Below, one piece after another: positions 35,519-44,483 of a DNA stretch of 64,000 nucleotides (positions are counted from its first letter, which is position 1; each line of letters begins with the position of its first letter). The translations under genes and the position numbers were made by a program. The stretch is from Breoghania sp037026715. Its GTDB lineage: Bacteria > Pseudomonadota > Alphaproteobacteria > Rhizobiales > Stappiaceae. The DNA lies in NCBI RefSeq assembly GCF_037026715.1, contig NZ_JBANCG010000001.1:1-64000 (forward strand), written 5' to 3'. The notes beneath the pieces were generated by a model. The model made no database searches, was not told where the DNA came from, and saw only the letters and a program-made list of their open reading frames with translations.

Positions 35519-35569
35519 CATTGCTGGAACTAGAAAAACCGAACCTAGATTGGAGAGGTTCCAGCAATG
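35519..35569 (+). promoter_or_regulatory. Hairpin enclosing the MFS ribosome-binding site and start codon
   Basis: CATTGCTGGAAC (35519-35530) pairs perfectly with GTTCCAGCAATG (35558-35569). The last three bases are the start codon of the MFS gene. The 27-base loop contains the ribosome-binding site GGAGAGG (35552-35558) and an inner CTAG/CTAG pair. In the transcript the start codon would be base-paired, which suggests translational control. Confidence 0.65.
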
Positions 35570-36769
35570 CTCAGAAAGACGATTATCGAATTCGTGGTCT
35601 TCATGACATATGCGTTGTTCGCGATGTCGTGGGTCGCGGGCAACATGATGACCAAGGACATCATGTCCTTCTACAACGTTGATGGAATTGCTGCAGCCAC
35701 GTGGATGACCAATGCGATCACGATCGCCAAGATCATCGGGAACCTGGTAGCTGCGTGGTTCCTGGTCAAACTCGGGCCCAAGAAGGCGTTTGCCTTCGCA
35801 TCCGTTCTGATCGTTGCGGGCATACTGGGGGCTCTTGCTACGAACTATCCGTTGTATGTTTGCACGCGCCTGATCATGGGATTCGGTGGCGCGTTCATCA
35901 TCGTCTACATGAACCCGGTCGTGATGAACTATTTTACGGCGGGCGAACGTCCAATAGTCAACGGTATCAACGCAGCCGCCTTCAATATGGGTAACCTGTT
36001 GGCGATCCTGTTTACCGGCGCTCTTCTGTCACGTCTTGGTACCTGGCAGAACGTGGTCATTGGAATTTCCGCAGTCAGTTTCGTCCTGCTTGTGCTCTGG
36101 ATGCTCGTGTCTGAAGATTTCGCGCTGTCCGGCAACAAGGAGGACCAGAAGGCGCCCGAGACCTACGGTTTCAAGGAGGGCGTCAAGGAGCCGGTCAATT
36201 GGCTGCTGCCATTTGCCTACTCCGGCATCCTGTTTTGCTACATCTCCGTGTTCGCGATATTTCCATTGGTCCCGAACTTCGCGGCAGAAGCGAAATACCT
36301 GTCTTCCATCATGATCTCCGCAGGCATGGTTGGGACCGTTGTCGGTATTATCGTCGCCAAGCGCTTCACCTTGCGTGTACCGGTGCTCCGCTGGTCAGGA
36401 CTGTTCATGACTTTGTTTGCGGCGGCTATGGCTTTTACAAGCAATGCAACTGTCGCTTACGTTTGCGCGTTTCTTGCCGGCTTCCTGATGTTTGTCCCGA
36501 TGACCAGCCTCGTTACGCTACCGTATGAAATGCCGGGAATGACACCGGGGCGCATTTCTGTTGTCTTCGCGATGTTCTGGTCCATCTCCTATCTCGTAGA
36601 GACGGTCCTGATGTACATTTCCGGAATTATCGCGGATAGCACCGGTACCGTCATGAGTTCCGCAGTTTTCGCTATCGTGTTTTCTTCAACATTGTTCGTG
36701 GCGAGTTTCCTTTTGCCAGAGCCGAGCCGCAAGCAGGCACAATTGGAACTCTCTGAAAAGCAGGCATAG
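35567..36769 (+). CDS. Major facilitator superfamily transporter
   Basis: A 400-residue carrier with 12 predicted segments. The first intracellular loop LVKLGPKKAFAF, near residue 64, is a variant of the MFS A-motif. Negatively and positively charged residues cluster in the central loop near residues 185-205. GGAGAGG precedes the start. The esterase starts 14 bases after its stop, so both are one transcript. It could import an ester or short-chain acid, or export the product of the block. The sequence does not show the substrate. Confidence 0.88.
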   Translation: MLRKTIIEFVVFMTYALFAMSWVAGNMMTKDIMSFYNVDGIAAATWMTNAITIAKIIGNLVAAWFLVKLGPKKAFAFASVLIVAGILGALATNYPLYVCTRLIMGFGGAFIIVYMNPVVMNYFTAGERPIVNGINAAAFNMGNLLAILFTGALLSRLGTWQNVVIGISAVSFVLLVLWMLVSEDFALSGNKEDQKAPETYGFKEGVKEPVNWLLPFAYSGILFCYISVFAIFPLVPNFAAEAKYLSSIMISAGMVGTVVGIIVAKRFTLRVPVLRWSGLFMTLFAAAMAFTSNATVAYVCAFLAGFLMFVPMTSLVTLPYEMPGMTPGRISVVFAMFWSISYLVETVLMYISGIIADSTGTVMSSAVFAIVFSSTLFVASFLLPEPSRKQAQLELSEKQA

Positions 36770-36783
36770 CGGAGTATAAGAAA

Positions 36784-37719
36784 ATGCGCGAAGTAAATCC
36801 GAAGCTAAAGGCCTATCTGAAAGAATTCAATGCGACGGTTGCCGAACTGGTGGCTGCAGGTTTCAAGCCAAATGCGACCAACGCTCGGGAGGGGCTCGCA
36901 AATCTCACCAAGACCTTTATCACCAACGTGCCGGATGTGGCGCTGATCCAGGACGACATCGTCCCTGCGGAAGGCTATCAAGTTCCGGTGCGCATATACA
37001 ATCCGGCGCCGGAAGAAGAACTGCCTGTTCTGATCTACTATCACGGTGGTGGCGGTATGGCGGGCAGCGTGACGGTTTATGATCCGATCTGCCGCAAGAT
37101 CGCGCTGGCGACACGACACATCGTCATTGCCCCGGAGTATCGGCTCGCACCCGAATGCCCCTATCCTGCTGGCGTGAATGATGCCTACGCAACACTCAAG
37201 GGTGCATTTGGCGTGCTTGCTGCCCGCCAAATGAAATTCAAGCGCGAACTGTCAATTGCCGGAGATTCAGGCGGTGGTGCGTTGTGTGGAAGCGTTTCCG
37301 GTCTGGCCCAGTTTGACGCCAGCATCGAGATCAAGAAGCAGTTCATGATCTATCCCAGTGTGGACTACACCATGGATTCCGGGTCTATGGTGGAAAACTC
37401 TGTCGGATATCTGCTTCAGGCAAGCAAGATTGCCTGGTATTTCGACAGTTACTTCAAGAATGGAGAGTGCAGAAAAGCGGCGTCTCCGCTTTATGGAGAC
37501 TTCACAAAAAGGCTACCGGCAACCTATGTCGTGACAGCAGAGTTTTGCCCGTTGCGCGATGAAGGCAGAGACTATTGCGAAAAGGTCGCCGCTGCCGGAG
37601 TTCCCGCCTTTCATGTGAATATGGATGGCATGATCCACACCTTCATGAACATGGAAGACTTGGTGGAAGAAGAGTGCGCGTTCGTCTACGACAAGATGAG
37701 CGAGTTCCTCAACAGCTAA
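36784..37719 (+). CDS. Alpha/beta hydrolase, HSL-family esterase
   Basis: A 311-residue cytoplasmic esterase with no signal peptide. The oxyanion-hole motif HGGGG is at residues 87-91 and the nucleophile Ser162 lies in GDSGG. The acid and base are likely the Asp in PLRDEG and the His in MIHTF near the C-terminus. It would hydrolyse short-chain esters. Co-transcription with the MFS gene suggests that a carrier brings in a substrate which this enzyme splits. Hydroxybutyrate oligomers or other acyl esters are possible. Confidence 0.88.
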   Translation: MREVNPKLKAYLKEFNATVAELVAAGFKPNATNAREGLANLTKTFITNVPDVALIQDDIVPAEGYQVPVRIYNPAPEEELPVLIYYHGGGGMAGSVTVYDPICRKIALATRHIVIAPEYRLAPECPYPAGVNDAYATLKGAFGVLAARQMKFKRELSIAGDSGGGALCGSVSGLAQFDASIEIKKQFMIYPSVDYTMDSGSMVENSVGYLLQASKIAWYFDSYFKNGECRKAASPLYGDFTKRLPATYVVTAEFCPLRDEGRDYCEKVAAAGVPAFHVNMDGMIHTFMNMEDLVEEECAFVYDKMSEFLNS

Positions 37720-38273
37720 ACGAACTGTAGAAGATTTTTCGTCGAATCGTATTGCTGAATTTCGTAATTTCGGCGATCCGGGGCATGAATCTCGCGCTTC
37801 ATGAGGCCTTTGCAAGGCCAGGTGCGAATGGTCCGGGTCGCCTACCGCTCGACGCATTATTCCTGAGACTTGCGCGATGGGGAGCGGGTGAGGAGCGCGG
37901 CCGATATTGCCGCCCGAGCCAGGCGGCTGCCTGGACAAGGCTGTTTCCGCTTTTTGATACGCGACGGCAGGACCGTTAGCGGTGACTGTTGGGCCTGGGG
38001 TGAACCGCGTGGGCATGGTTGCCGGTAACCGGTCGATCAAGGCACCGCAGGCCGAGCCTGGGGCTATGACGCGTGCCGAAGCTCGTAAGGCCCCGCCGCC
38101 GCATTGAGGGCGACGCCGACGACCGGTTCCGGACATTTGGTCTTTCGGCCAGAGGTCGGCCATGTACCAACGTGCAAAACAGGCGCTTCGCATGGAAAAT
38201 GACCTGCCCCGAAAGTCCGCACGGATCGGAGCGCGCCTGGAGAAGAAACCGTCAGGACCAGGTTGAGAAGTGT
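37720..38273. other. Gene-free stretch between the esterase and tRNA-Met
   Basis: About 550 bases with no gene that I can support. It is the boundary between the less GC-rich acyl-CoA block and the tRNA. No integrase remnant, and no repeat of the tRNA 3' end, was found by eye. Confidence 0.45.
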
Positions 38274-38350
38274 TGGTAGCGGAGGAGGGACTTGAACCCC
38301 CGACACGCGGATTATGATTCCGCTGCTCTAACCAGCTGAGCTACTCCGCC
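38274..38350 (-). tRNA. tRNA-Met (anticodon CAT)
   Basis: On the minus strand the 77-base gene starts GGCGGAGTAGCTCAG and ends CTCCGCTACCA, with an encoded CCA. The anticodon stem GCGGA/TCCGC surrounds the loop ATCATAA, giving CAT. The T-arm GGGGGTTCAAGTCCC is intact. The shape matches the elongator methionine tRNA of rhizobia. Confidence 0.96.
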
Positions 38351-38659
38351 ATCCGGCGCGGTTTCCGCGGACGTCGAACGTGCCACGGGCGCTTCGTGCG
38401 CTGCCGGGTGGGCCGGCAGTGACGTGCATATAGGGGAGCCGTGGTTTGCCTGTCAAGCGTTGGAGACGCTTGATCGGGTATTGTTCACGACAACCCTGTC
38501 CCGGCATGAGATGCGCGGTGGAAGAACCCGCCAAAACCCGGGAATCCCGGTTCGGCGTGCCTCGGTGATTTTTCCGCATCCGGCAACCAGAAAAGGGTCT
38601 GGCCGCGGGGGCGAAGGCTTCGACTCGTGCGGCAGGGGCCGGTGCGCAGAAAGGCGGAC
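38351..38659. other. Gene-free stretch between the tRNA gene and pmtA
   Basis: Some 300 bases without a supportable gene. It should contain the tRNA promoter on the minus strand and the pmtA 3' flank. CCGGGA-A-TCCCGG near 38540 is a short dyad. Confidence 0.45.
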
Positions 38660-39364
38660 TCAGACTTCGGGCTTGCGGAAGGTCAGCATGGTGAACAGAC
38701 CAAACGGCGCGACCGACTGATCCTCTTCCAGAACGAGGCGCGTGCGCCCAAGAATGCGTGCTTTGGGAAAGACGGGATTCCAGCCGACCCGGCTCGCGTA
38801 CCGCTCAAGCCATTGCTCAGCGGCAGCGCGCAGGCCCTGTTCGGCGGAAAAGTGGTTGACCAGAATGACGTGTCCGCCCGGTTTGGTCACGCGTTCGAGT
38901 TCGCTCATCACCTTTACGGGGTCCGGAACCACCGTGATCACGTACATCGCGATCGTCACGTCGAAATGGTTATCCGGAAAGGCCAGGTTGCCCGCGTCCA
39001 TGGCGAGCAGGCCGTCCACATTTGCCAGTCCGCCCCCGCGCACGCGACGCTCGGCCTTGGCCAGCATCTCCTGCGAAAGGTCGATGCCTGTGACCTTCAG
39101 GCGCTTGTCATAGTGCGGTAGGGCCATGCCGGTGCCGACACCCGCTTCCAGAACGTTGCCGGAAAACTCGTTGACGCGCTTTACGCCCACGCGCCGCCCC
39201 CAATAGAGCGGCGCGCGAAAGACCATGTCGTAGATCGGGGCCCAGCGAGCATACGCGGCCCGTACGGCAGCGTCGTCGAGACCGCCATCCCTTGTGTCGA
39301 AAGGTCTCTTGATTCGTTCGCGCAACCTGCGCAGACGGTCGGGGAGGGTTTCGCTTCTCATCAT
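38660..39364 (-). CDS. pmtA: Phosphatidylethanolamine N-methyltransferase
   Basis: A 234-residue class I SAM methyltransferase of the soluble PmtA type. It converts phosphatidylethanolamine stepwise to phosphatidylcholine at the inner face of the membrane. The SAM site VLEAGVGTGMALP is near residue 71, AYARWAPIYDMVF near 35 is a family feature, and IDLSQEMLAKA near 93 is motif II. It starts at a four-base overlap with the mnmA stop (ATGA) and is probably co-transcribed with it. Phosphatidylcholine synthesis is frequent in Hyphomicrobiales. Confidence 0.88.
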   Translation of the reverse strand: MMRSETLPDRLRRLRERIKRPFDTRDGGLDDAAVRAAYARWAPIYDMVFRAPLYWGRRVGVKRVNEFSGNVLEAGVGTGMALPHYDKRLKVTGIDLSQEMLAKAERRVRGGGLANVDGLLAMDAGNLAFPDNHFDVTIAMYVITVVPDPVKVMSELERVTKPGGHVILVNHFSAEQGLRAAAEQWLERYASRVGWNPVFPKARILGRTRLVLEEDQSVAPFGLFTMLTFRKPEV

Positions 39365-40554
39365 CCGTTGGCGGCCGCGGCCGGAACGTCGTTCAGGGCG
39401 GCAAGGGCGCTCTCTGCATCGCGGGCGCGCTCCGTCCGGTCGATCCAGCCGCCGCCGAACACGCGGGCGGCATCGCCGTCGCTGTCATAGAAGACGCATG
39501 CCTGACCCGGGGCGATACCGTGCTCTCCGCCGTCGAGCTCAACGACAATGTCGTGACCGTCGCGGATGAGGCGTGCCGGACGCGGCGGTCGGGTGGAGCG
39601 AACCTTCGCGTAGATCGCAAGCCCCTCGACGGGCAGGCTGTCGAGCGGTTCGTCTCCAAGCCAGTTCACTTCGCGCAGGCGCATGCGGTGCGTCATCAAC
39701 GCCTCGCGCGGGCCGACGATAACGCGGCTGTTGTCCGCATCGAGATGGATGACGTAAAGCGGCTCGCCTGCGGCGATGCCGATGCCGCGGCGCTGGCCGA
39801 TCGTGTAATTGATGATGCCCTCGTGCTGGCCGAGCACGCGCCCGTCGACGTGAACGATCTCGCCCTTTTCCGCAGCGCCCGGCTTCAGCTTGTTGATGAG
39901 ATCGGAATAGCGGCCGGTGGGTACGAAGCAGATGTCCTGGCTGTCCTGCTTGTCGGCAATCTCGAGGCCCAGTTCGCGGGCAAGTTCGCGGGTTTCGGGC
40001 TTGGTAAGCCCGCCCAGCGGAAAGCGCAGAAATTCAAGCTGCTCGGGCGTGGTGGCGAACAGGAAGTAGCTCTGATCCCTCTCCAGGTCGACCGGGCGGA
40101 ACAGAGCCCGGCGTCCGTTCACCTGGCGGGTGCGGACATAGTGCCCGGTGGCCAGCACGTCTGCTCCAAGCTCGCGGGCGGTATCGAGAAGATCATGGAA
40201 CTTGACAGTCTGGTTGCAGGCGACACACGGAATCGGCGTCTCGCCGGCGATGTAGCTTGCGGCAAACGGATCGATCACCGCCTCGCGGAACCGCTGCTCA
40301 TAGTCCAGCACATAATGGGGAATGCCGATGGTTTCGGCGACGCGGCGGGCGTCATGGATGTCCTGCCCGGCGCAGCATGCGCCCTTGCGGTGAATGGCTT
40401 CACCGTGGTCGTAAAGCTGCAGCGTCACGCCGACGACATCGTATCCCTGACGCTTGAGCAGCCCGGCGACAACGGAGGAATCGACGCCGCCGGACATTGC
40501 GACGACGACCCGCGTGTCCTTCGGTCGGCTGGGAAGATCCAGGCTGTTGAGCAT
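39361..40554 (-). CDS. mnmA: tRNA-specific 2-thiouridylase
   Basis: A 397-residue enzyme that thiolates U34 of tRNAs for Lys, Glu and Gln. The ATP-pyrophosphatase loop is VAMSGGVDSSVVAGLL near residue 17. The catalytic cysteines lie in PCVACNQTVKF and QDSQDICFVPTG. I chose ATG 40554 (MLNSLDLPSRPKDTRV); the longer frame to 40683 adds a basic tail with no family resemblance. It is probably the first gene of a two-gene operon with pmtA. Confidence 0.93.
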   Translation of the reverse strand: MLNSLDLPSRPKDTRVVVAMSGGVDSSVVAGLLKRQGYDVVGVTLQLYDHGEAIHRKGACCAGQDIHDARRVAETIGIPHYVLDYEQRFREAVIDPFAASYIAGETPIPCVACNQTVKFHDLLDTARELGADVLATGHYVRTRQVNGRRALFRPVDLERDQSYFLFATTPEQLEFLRFPLGGLTKPETRELARELGLEIADKQDSQDICFVPTGRYSDLINKLKPGAAEKGEIVHVDGRVLGQHEGIINYTIGQRRGIGIAAGEPLYVIHLDADNSRVIVGPREALMTHRMRLREVNWLGDEPLDSLPVEGLAIYAKVRSTRPPRPARLIRDGHDIVVELDGGEHGIAPGQACVFYDSDGDAARVFGGGWIDRTERARDAESALAALNDVPAAAANG

Positions 40555-40954
40555 CCGTGGCCACTCCCTGAGTTTTCGGCCGATATGACGAGAGCGGCCG
40601 TTGTGGCGGCGCGACAGGCTGGCACTCTCTCGCTGGCGGTCGCTTGATGTTGTTGCGCGTTCATTTACGCGCCTGCCGACCATTTAGGAAAGGAAAACGC
40701 TTTCTCAATGGGGCGGTTTGTTCGCCGGCACTATATCGAATGATGCCGCGCTCGCCAATTCCGACCTTGGCCACTCGGCAAGCTTTGCCGCCCCGGCAAA
40801 CATTTCTCGCAGGGAACGCCGGCCTTCCCACGTCCCGCGGATGTATTTCCTGAGATTTCTGCCGTTCTTCGGCTTGGCCCCCAGCTTGCTAGAAGGAGGC
40901 GGGTCTTTCCGTCCGTCGGCAGGTGCAGGCGGGGCCGGAGTGTACGAGGTTGCC
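40555..40954. other. Divergent region between mnmA and fliK
   Basis: About 400 bases. The fliK reading frame stays open back to 40718, but this part shows no flagellar similarity or good ribosome-binding site, so I leave it non-coding. I looked for a sigma-54 promoter and found no pair of GG and GC elements at the right spacing. Confidence 0.4.
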
Positions 40955-43087
40955 GTGCTGACATTCGAGTCGATGATTTCGCTGGATCCGACCATGGGCG
41001 GTTTCACCGCCGGTGCGGGCGGCGTTTCGGGTTTCGGTGCAGGTTCTGCCGGCGCGGGTCAGTCTGCCGCAGCGACCGGGCAGTTCGCGGCCGAGCTCTC
41101 TGGGGTCATGTCGGGTTCCGCTTCGGTAGACGAAGCTGCTGCTGCGGTCTCGGGTGCCTCTGCGGCACAAGCGCCGGCCAATGCGGCCGTGTCGGTCGCC
41201 AATATGGGTGTGTTTGGTGTGCCCGGCCTGATACCGACCGACATCGACGTTGGCGTGAAAACGGAATCCTCGGAGCTGGGCGACCTTTCCGCATCGGTTT
41301 CGGACGCCGCTGCCACACTCGCGGATAGCCTTGGCGATCTCGCGGGCGCCCCGACAGATGGGGAGGCCGGAGACGGCGCCAGCGAGGCGCCGGATGACGG
41401 CACCGCGGCGTTGAAGGCCGGCATGGCCGTCGCATCGGGAATGATCGCCGCGCTGGACGGAGCGCCTTCGACTGCCGGTGCGGGCGCACAGGCCGCGGCA
41501 GGGGCCGCGGCGGCTGGACTTTCGCCGGGCGGAGAGGCAGCGGGGGACAATATAGATCAATCTCTACCGACGTTTTTTCCCCAAAAGGCAGGAGCGGCCT
41601 CGGCGGGCGATGCCGCGCAGGCTAATGGCGACATCGATCTGAGTGCGCAGAAGCCCGCGGCCTCGTCTGACGAGGCCATGGCCAAGGCAGCTGCGGCGCT
41701 GAGGGCGCTGACGGACGGTCAGGCTGCGGGTTCTGCTGTTGGGGATGCTTCTGGAACGACGGGCGATAGCGCCGGCTTTGCCACGACGACCGGTGCCGCA
41801 AAGGTCGCGGCCTCCGCGGGCGGGATCGCTGCGGAGGCAAATGCGAAGACCGCACAAACGGCACAATCGTCTGCGATCTCGTCTGAAAAGATGCAGAATG
41901 GGACATCCTCGGCGCCTGCGCAGACGGTTGCCAAGGCAACGTCTTCTGCGGCGACATCCGGCCTCGCCGAGGCGATTGACGGCGACGGTGCCGGCGATGA
42001 CGCGATCATCTCGATCAAGGCGGTACGTGCTGACCCGTCAACGGCTGCTGATACGCCCTCGGGCGGCAAGGGGGACGACACTGCCATGACCCGGCCGGCG
42101 GCAAGCCAAGGCGCGGCAAGGGTGCAGGCCGTCGATCCGGAGCGCGCGGAAGCGTCGGATGGGATTGATCCCGCCACTGCCGAGACCGTGAAGGACACGA
42201 AAAAGTCACAGGCCGCCGCCTCGTCAGCGACCGCCTCGCGCACCGTCGATCAGGCGGCTTCCCTTGGCCTCAAGGAGGCCGCGGGGGGCACGCAGGCCGG
42301 CCGCGATGGCGATCCCCGGCTGGTCAATCTGTCCTCGACCTCTGAGGTATCCGCAGAGGGAGAGGTTTCCGCAGACGCTGAGACATTGAACCAGAAGGTG
42401 GACGCGGCTGGTGTGAGCAAGCAGGCCGCCCGAGCGAAGGCGCATATGTCTGCCGGCAGCGCTTCGCTGGCGGCAGGCGCGGCCGCGGTCCTTTCCGATA
42501 CCGGCGCCGACGATACGAGCCAGGACGGGTTGGACCCGCTGACCTTGGGCGCCACCATCGATGCCGGCTCCGCGACGGCGCGCGGTGCCGACGGGCAGGC
42601 GGTCAGGATGGCGCAGGCGGGTCAGGGAACGACGGCCGCGCTGCCGACGGCCATGGTCGCCGCCGAGATCGCGCGCAACGTGCAACGCGGGGTGAGCAAG
42701 TTCGAGATCCGGCTTGATCCGCCGGAACTCGGCCGGGTCGATGTGCACCTCAAGATCAGCGACGATGGCAAGGTACAGGCGCACCTCGTGGTCGAGCGGC
42801 GCGACACGCTCGACATGTTCATGCGCGACCAGCGCGGGATGGAACGGGCGCTGGAGAACGCAGGTCTCAAGACCAACGCTGACGGCGGCCTTCAGTTTTC
42901 GTTGAAGGACCAGGGCCAGGGGCAGCGCTTTGGCAACGGCGACGGCGATCAGAACGGGGCCGGCGCCCAGACCGGGGCCCTTGCCGGCGGCGCGGCGGGG
43001 GGCGAGGCAGCGGACCAGCCGCAGATGCTGGAGCGCATCGCGGCCTACAGCCGCCGGGGGGCCGGTGGTGTCGATATCAGGATCTAG
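40955..43087 (+). CDS. fliK: Flagellar hook-length control protein
   Basis: About 710 residues, secreted by the flagellar export apparatus to measure hook length. The bulk is low-complexity, rich in Ala, Gly, Ser and Asp, typical of FliK. The C-terminal Flg_hook domain is clear: FEIRLDPPELGRVDVHLKIS, followed by ERALENAGLKTNADG. The start is uncertain; GTG 40955 has GAGG five bases upstream, and ATG 40973 is an alternative. The next gene is flgD, the hook-capping protein, 47 bases on, so both form one operon. Confidence 0.88.
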   Translation: MLTFESMISLDPTMGGFTAGAGGVSGFGAGSAGAGQSAAATGQFAAELSGVMSGSASVDEAAAAVSGASAAQAPANAAVSVANMGVFGVPGLIPTDIDVGVKTESSELGDLSASVSDAAATLADSLGDLAGAPTDGEAGDGASEAPDDGTAALKAGMAVASGMIAALDGAPSTAGAGAQAAAGAAAAGLSPGGEAAGDNIDQSLPTFFPQKAGAASAGDAAQANGDIDLSAQKPAASSDEAMAKAAAALRALTDGQAAGSAVGDASGTTGDSAGFATTTGAAKVAASAGGIAAEANAKTAQTAQSSAISSEKMQNGTSSAPAQTVAKATSSAATSGLAEAIDGDGAGDDAIISIKAVRADPSTAADTPSGGKGDDTAMTRPAASQGAARVQAVDPERAEASDGIDPATAETVKDTKKSQAAASSATASRTVDQAASLGLKEAAGGTQAGRDGDPRLVNLSSTSEVSAEGEVSADAETLNQKVDAAGVSKQAARAKAHMSAGSASLAAGAAAVLSDTGADDTSQDGLDPLTLGATIDAGSATARGADGQAVRMAQAGQGTTAALPTAMVAAEIARNVQRGVSKFEIRLDPPELGRVDVHLKISDDGKVQAHLVVERRDTLDMFMRDQRGMERALENAGLKTNADGGLQFSLKDQGQGQRFGNGDGDQNGAGAQTGALAGGAAGGEAADQPQMLERIAAYSRRGAGGVDIRI

Positions 43088-43134
43088 CCGGGACGGGCAG
43101 ATAGAACGCGGTCACGCGTAAAGGAGACAAGTCG

Positions 43135-43800
43135 ATGGTTTCGGGTATTTCGGGTTCGTCATCTGCCAGCGGAACGTCCACGCCGTCGTCGGGCACCAAT
43201 GCCTTGACGGCAAACTACGAGATGTTTCTGACGCTGCTCACCACGCAGCTGCAGGTCCAGGACCCTCTCGATCCTATGAAGGCACAGGAGTTCACGAACC
43301 AGCTTGTTCAGTATTCGTCGGTTGAACAGCAGGTGAAGATGAATGCCTCGATGGATACCTTGATTTCAAAGGTAAATATATCTAATGCCACAAATCTTGT
43401 AAATTATATTGGCAAGCAAATCACGGCTACCGGTGAGCAAAGCGTTCTGACTGATGGTTTTGCGACCTGGAAATTCGATGCGGCCGCTGCCGCGGACGAT
43501 GTCGAGGTCACCATTAGCAATTCTCAGGGCGCGGTTCTCTATACCGACAAGATTGATGTGGCAAAGGGCGCCGGCGCTTACGTCTGGGACGGACGGACGA
43601 CGTCCGGTGTCACGGCACCGGATGGCGCCTATTCGATCTCCTTCACGGCAAAAGACGCCAAGGGCGCCAAGGTGGAGGTGACGACGGAGTCGACAGGTGT
43701 CGTCGACGGGATCGACTTCAGCGGCAGTGATCTTGTGCTCAAGATGGGGGATGTTTCCGTTCCCTTGACGACGGTCACTTCGGTTTCCGGCAGTCTCTGA
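43135..43800 (+). CDS. flgD: Flagellar hook capping protein
   Basis: A 221-residue scaffold protein that caps the growing hook. The N-terminal region NYEMFLTLLTTQLQVQDPLD followed by EFTNQLVQYSSVEQQ near residues 28-70 is the FlgD signature. The middle holds the FLG-like beta domain (YVWDGRTTSGVTAPDGAYSI). AAAGGAGAC precedes the ATG. It follows fliK, the usual pairing in alphaproteobacteria. Confidence 0.93.
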   Translation: MVSGISGSSSASGTSTPSSGTNALTANYEMFLTLLTTQLQVQDPLDPMKAQEFTNQLVQYSSVEQQVKMNASMDTLISKVNISNATNLVNYIGKQITATGEQSVLTDGFATWKFDAAAAADDVEVTISNSQGAVLYTDKIDVAKGAGAYVWDGRTTSGVTAPDGAYSISFTAKDAKGAKVEVTTESTGVVDGIDFSGSDLVLKMGDVSVPLTTVTSVSGSL

Positions 43801-44483
43801 TTTATCGGGAAGTCGAGGAACACTCCCTCCGGTGTTCCCGAGGAATGCCGTGCTGAAAGCTTGCCGTTTATATCAGGCGCTTGCAGCATCCGCCGGGAGC
43901 CTTCTCCTCGTTTCTGCCAGCCAGCAAGATGCTCAAGGTCTCGTGTTACTTCCAGGTAGCGCGGGGCCTCGGCTTTTGGCGCGTGTCGCGATGCCTGTCA
44001 CAGCGACGCTCGGGGCCGGCCTCCATTGGGACGGGACGTCGCATCGTCCTCATTTGCAGTGGCAGTGGGCGCGGTATGGGAATGTGCAACCAAAGCGTGC
44101 GGCGGGAGCCTCCATTTTCGACTGCTCTGGAAAACGGTTTGACCCGGTAAGGCTCGCGATCTTCCCGAATTGCCAAGATCGTCGCTGGTTGGAAAATGGC
44201 AAAAATCTGCCATTTCGTCCCTGTGCGCCCGGCTGGCAATAGCGCCTGGTGCCGGCGTCGGGGCGGTAGTGCTAACTCTTACCGAATTGTTGCTAATGGC
44301 TTAGGTAAATTTTAAATCCGGCCGCGTATTGTCACCTCGTGTCTGAGGCGATTTCCGTTGAACTTGGTGTATGCAAGGCATCGGAAGCCGTCTGGGAATA
44401 TTTGTTGAAGCAAAGTCCTGTTTTCCGGCCGGAGACGACCGGGTGGGCCAAGCTTCGCAGGTCACGTTTAGTGTGAGAGTACG
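43801..44483. other. Gene-free control region upstream of sciP
   Basis: About 680 bases. A 136-codon frame starting at 43832 lacks a ribosome-binding site and looks random, so I do not call it. GGAACAC (43817-43823) and GTGTTCC (43832-43838) form a short dyad after flgD. A CtrA-like box lies at 44301-44315. Confidence 0.5.
44301..44315. promoter_or_regulatory. CtrA-like box upstream of sciP
   Basis: TTAG, seven bases, TTAA: one mismatch from the full CtrA consensus TTAA-N7-TTAA. It lies 169 bases before the sciP start. In Caulobacter CtrA directs sciP, and SciP in turn restrains CtrA. Confidence 0.5.

Larger units (their letters stand above)
34972..35566. other. Long leader between fabV and the MFS gene
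   Basis: About 600 bases without a convincing gene. The stretch holds three separate dyads, at 35001-35040, 35255-35270 and 35519-35569, and AT-rich sequence from about 35390 onward. The small frames within it overlap one another and lack ribosome-binding sites. A promoter for the MFS-esterase pair is likely in the second half, with TTGACC near 35394 as a candidate -35 element. Confidence 0.5.

Noticed and set aside
35519..35569. The 12-bp inverted repeat as insertion-sequence ends
   Set aside because: The arms are only 27 bases apart, there is no transposase, and one arm contains the MFS start codon.
37720..38350. Phage or island attachment site at tRNA-Met
   Set aside because: I found neither an integrase gene nor a second copy of the tRNA 3' end within the window.
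40555..40954. Sigma-54 promoter upstream of fliK
   Set aside because: A TGGCC and a TTTGC occur near 40770-40790, but the GG-GC spacing is too long for a -24/-12 promoter.
43832..44242. 136-codon frame between flgD and sciP
   Set aside because: No ribosome-binding site, no family resemblance, and overlapping frames of equal quality on both strands.
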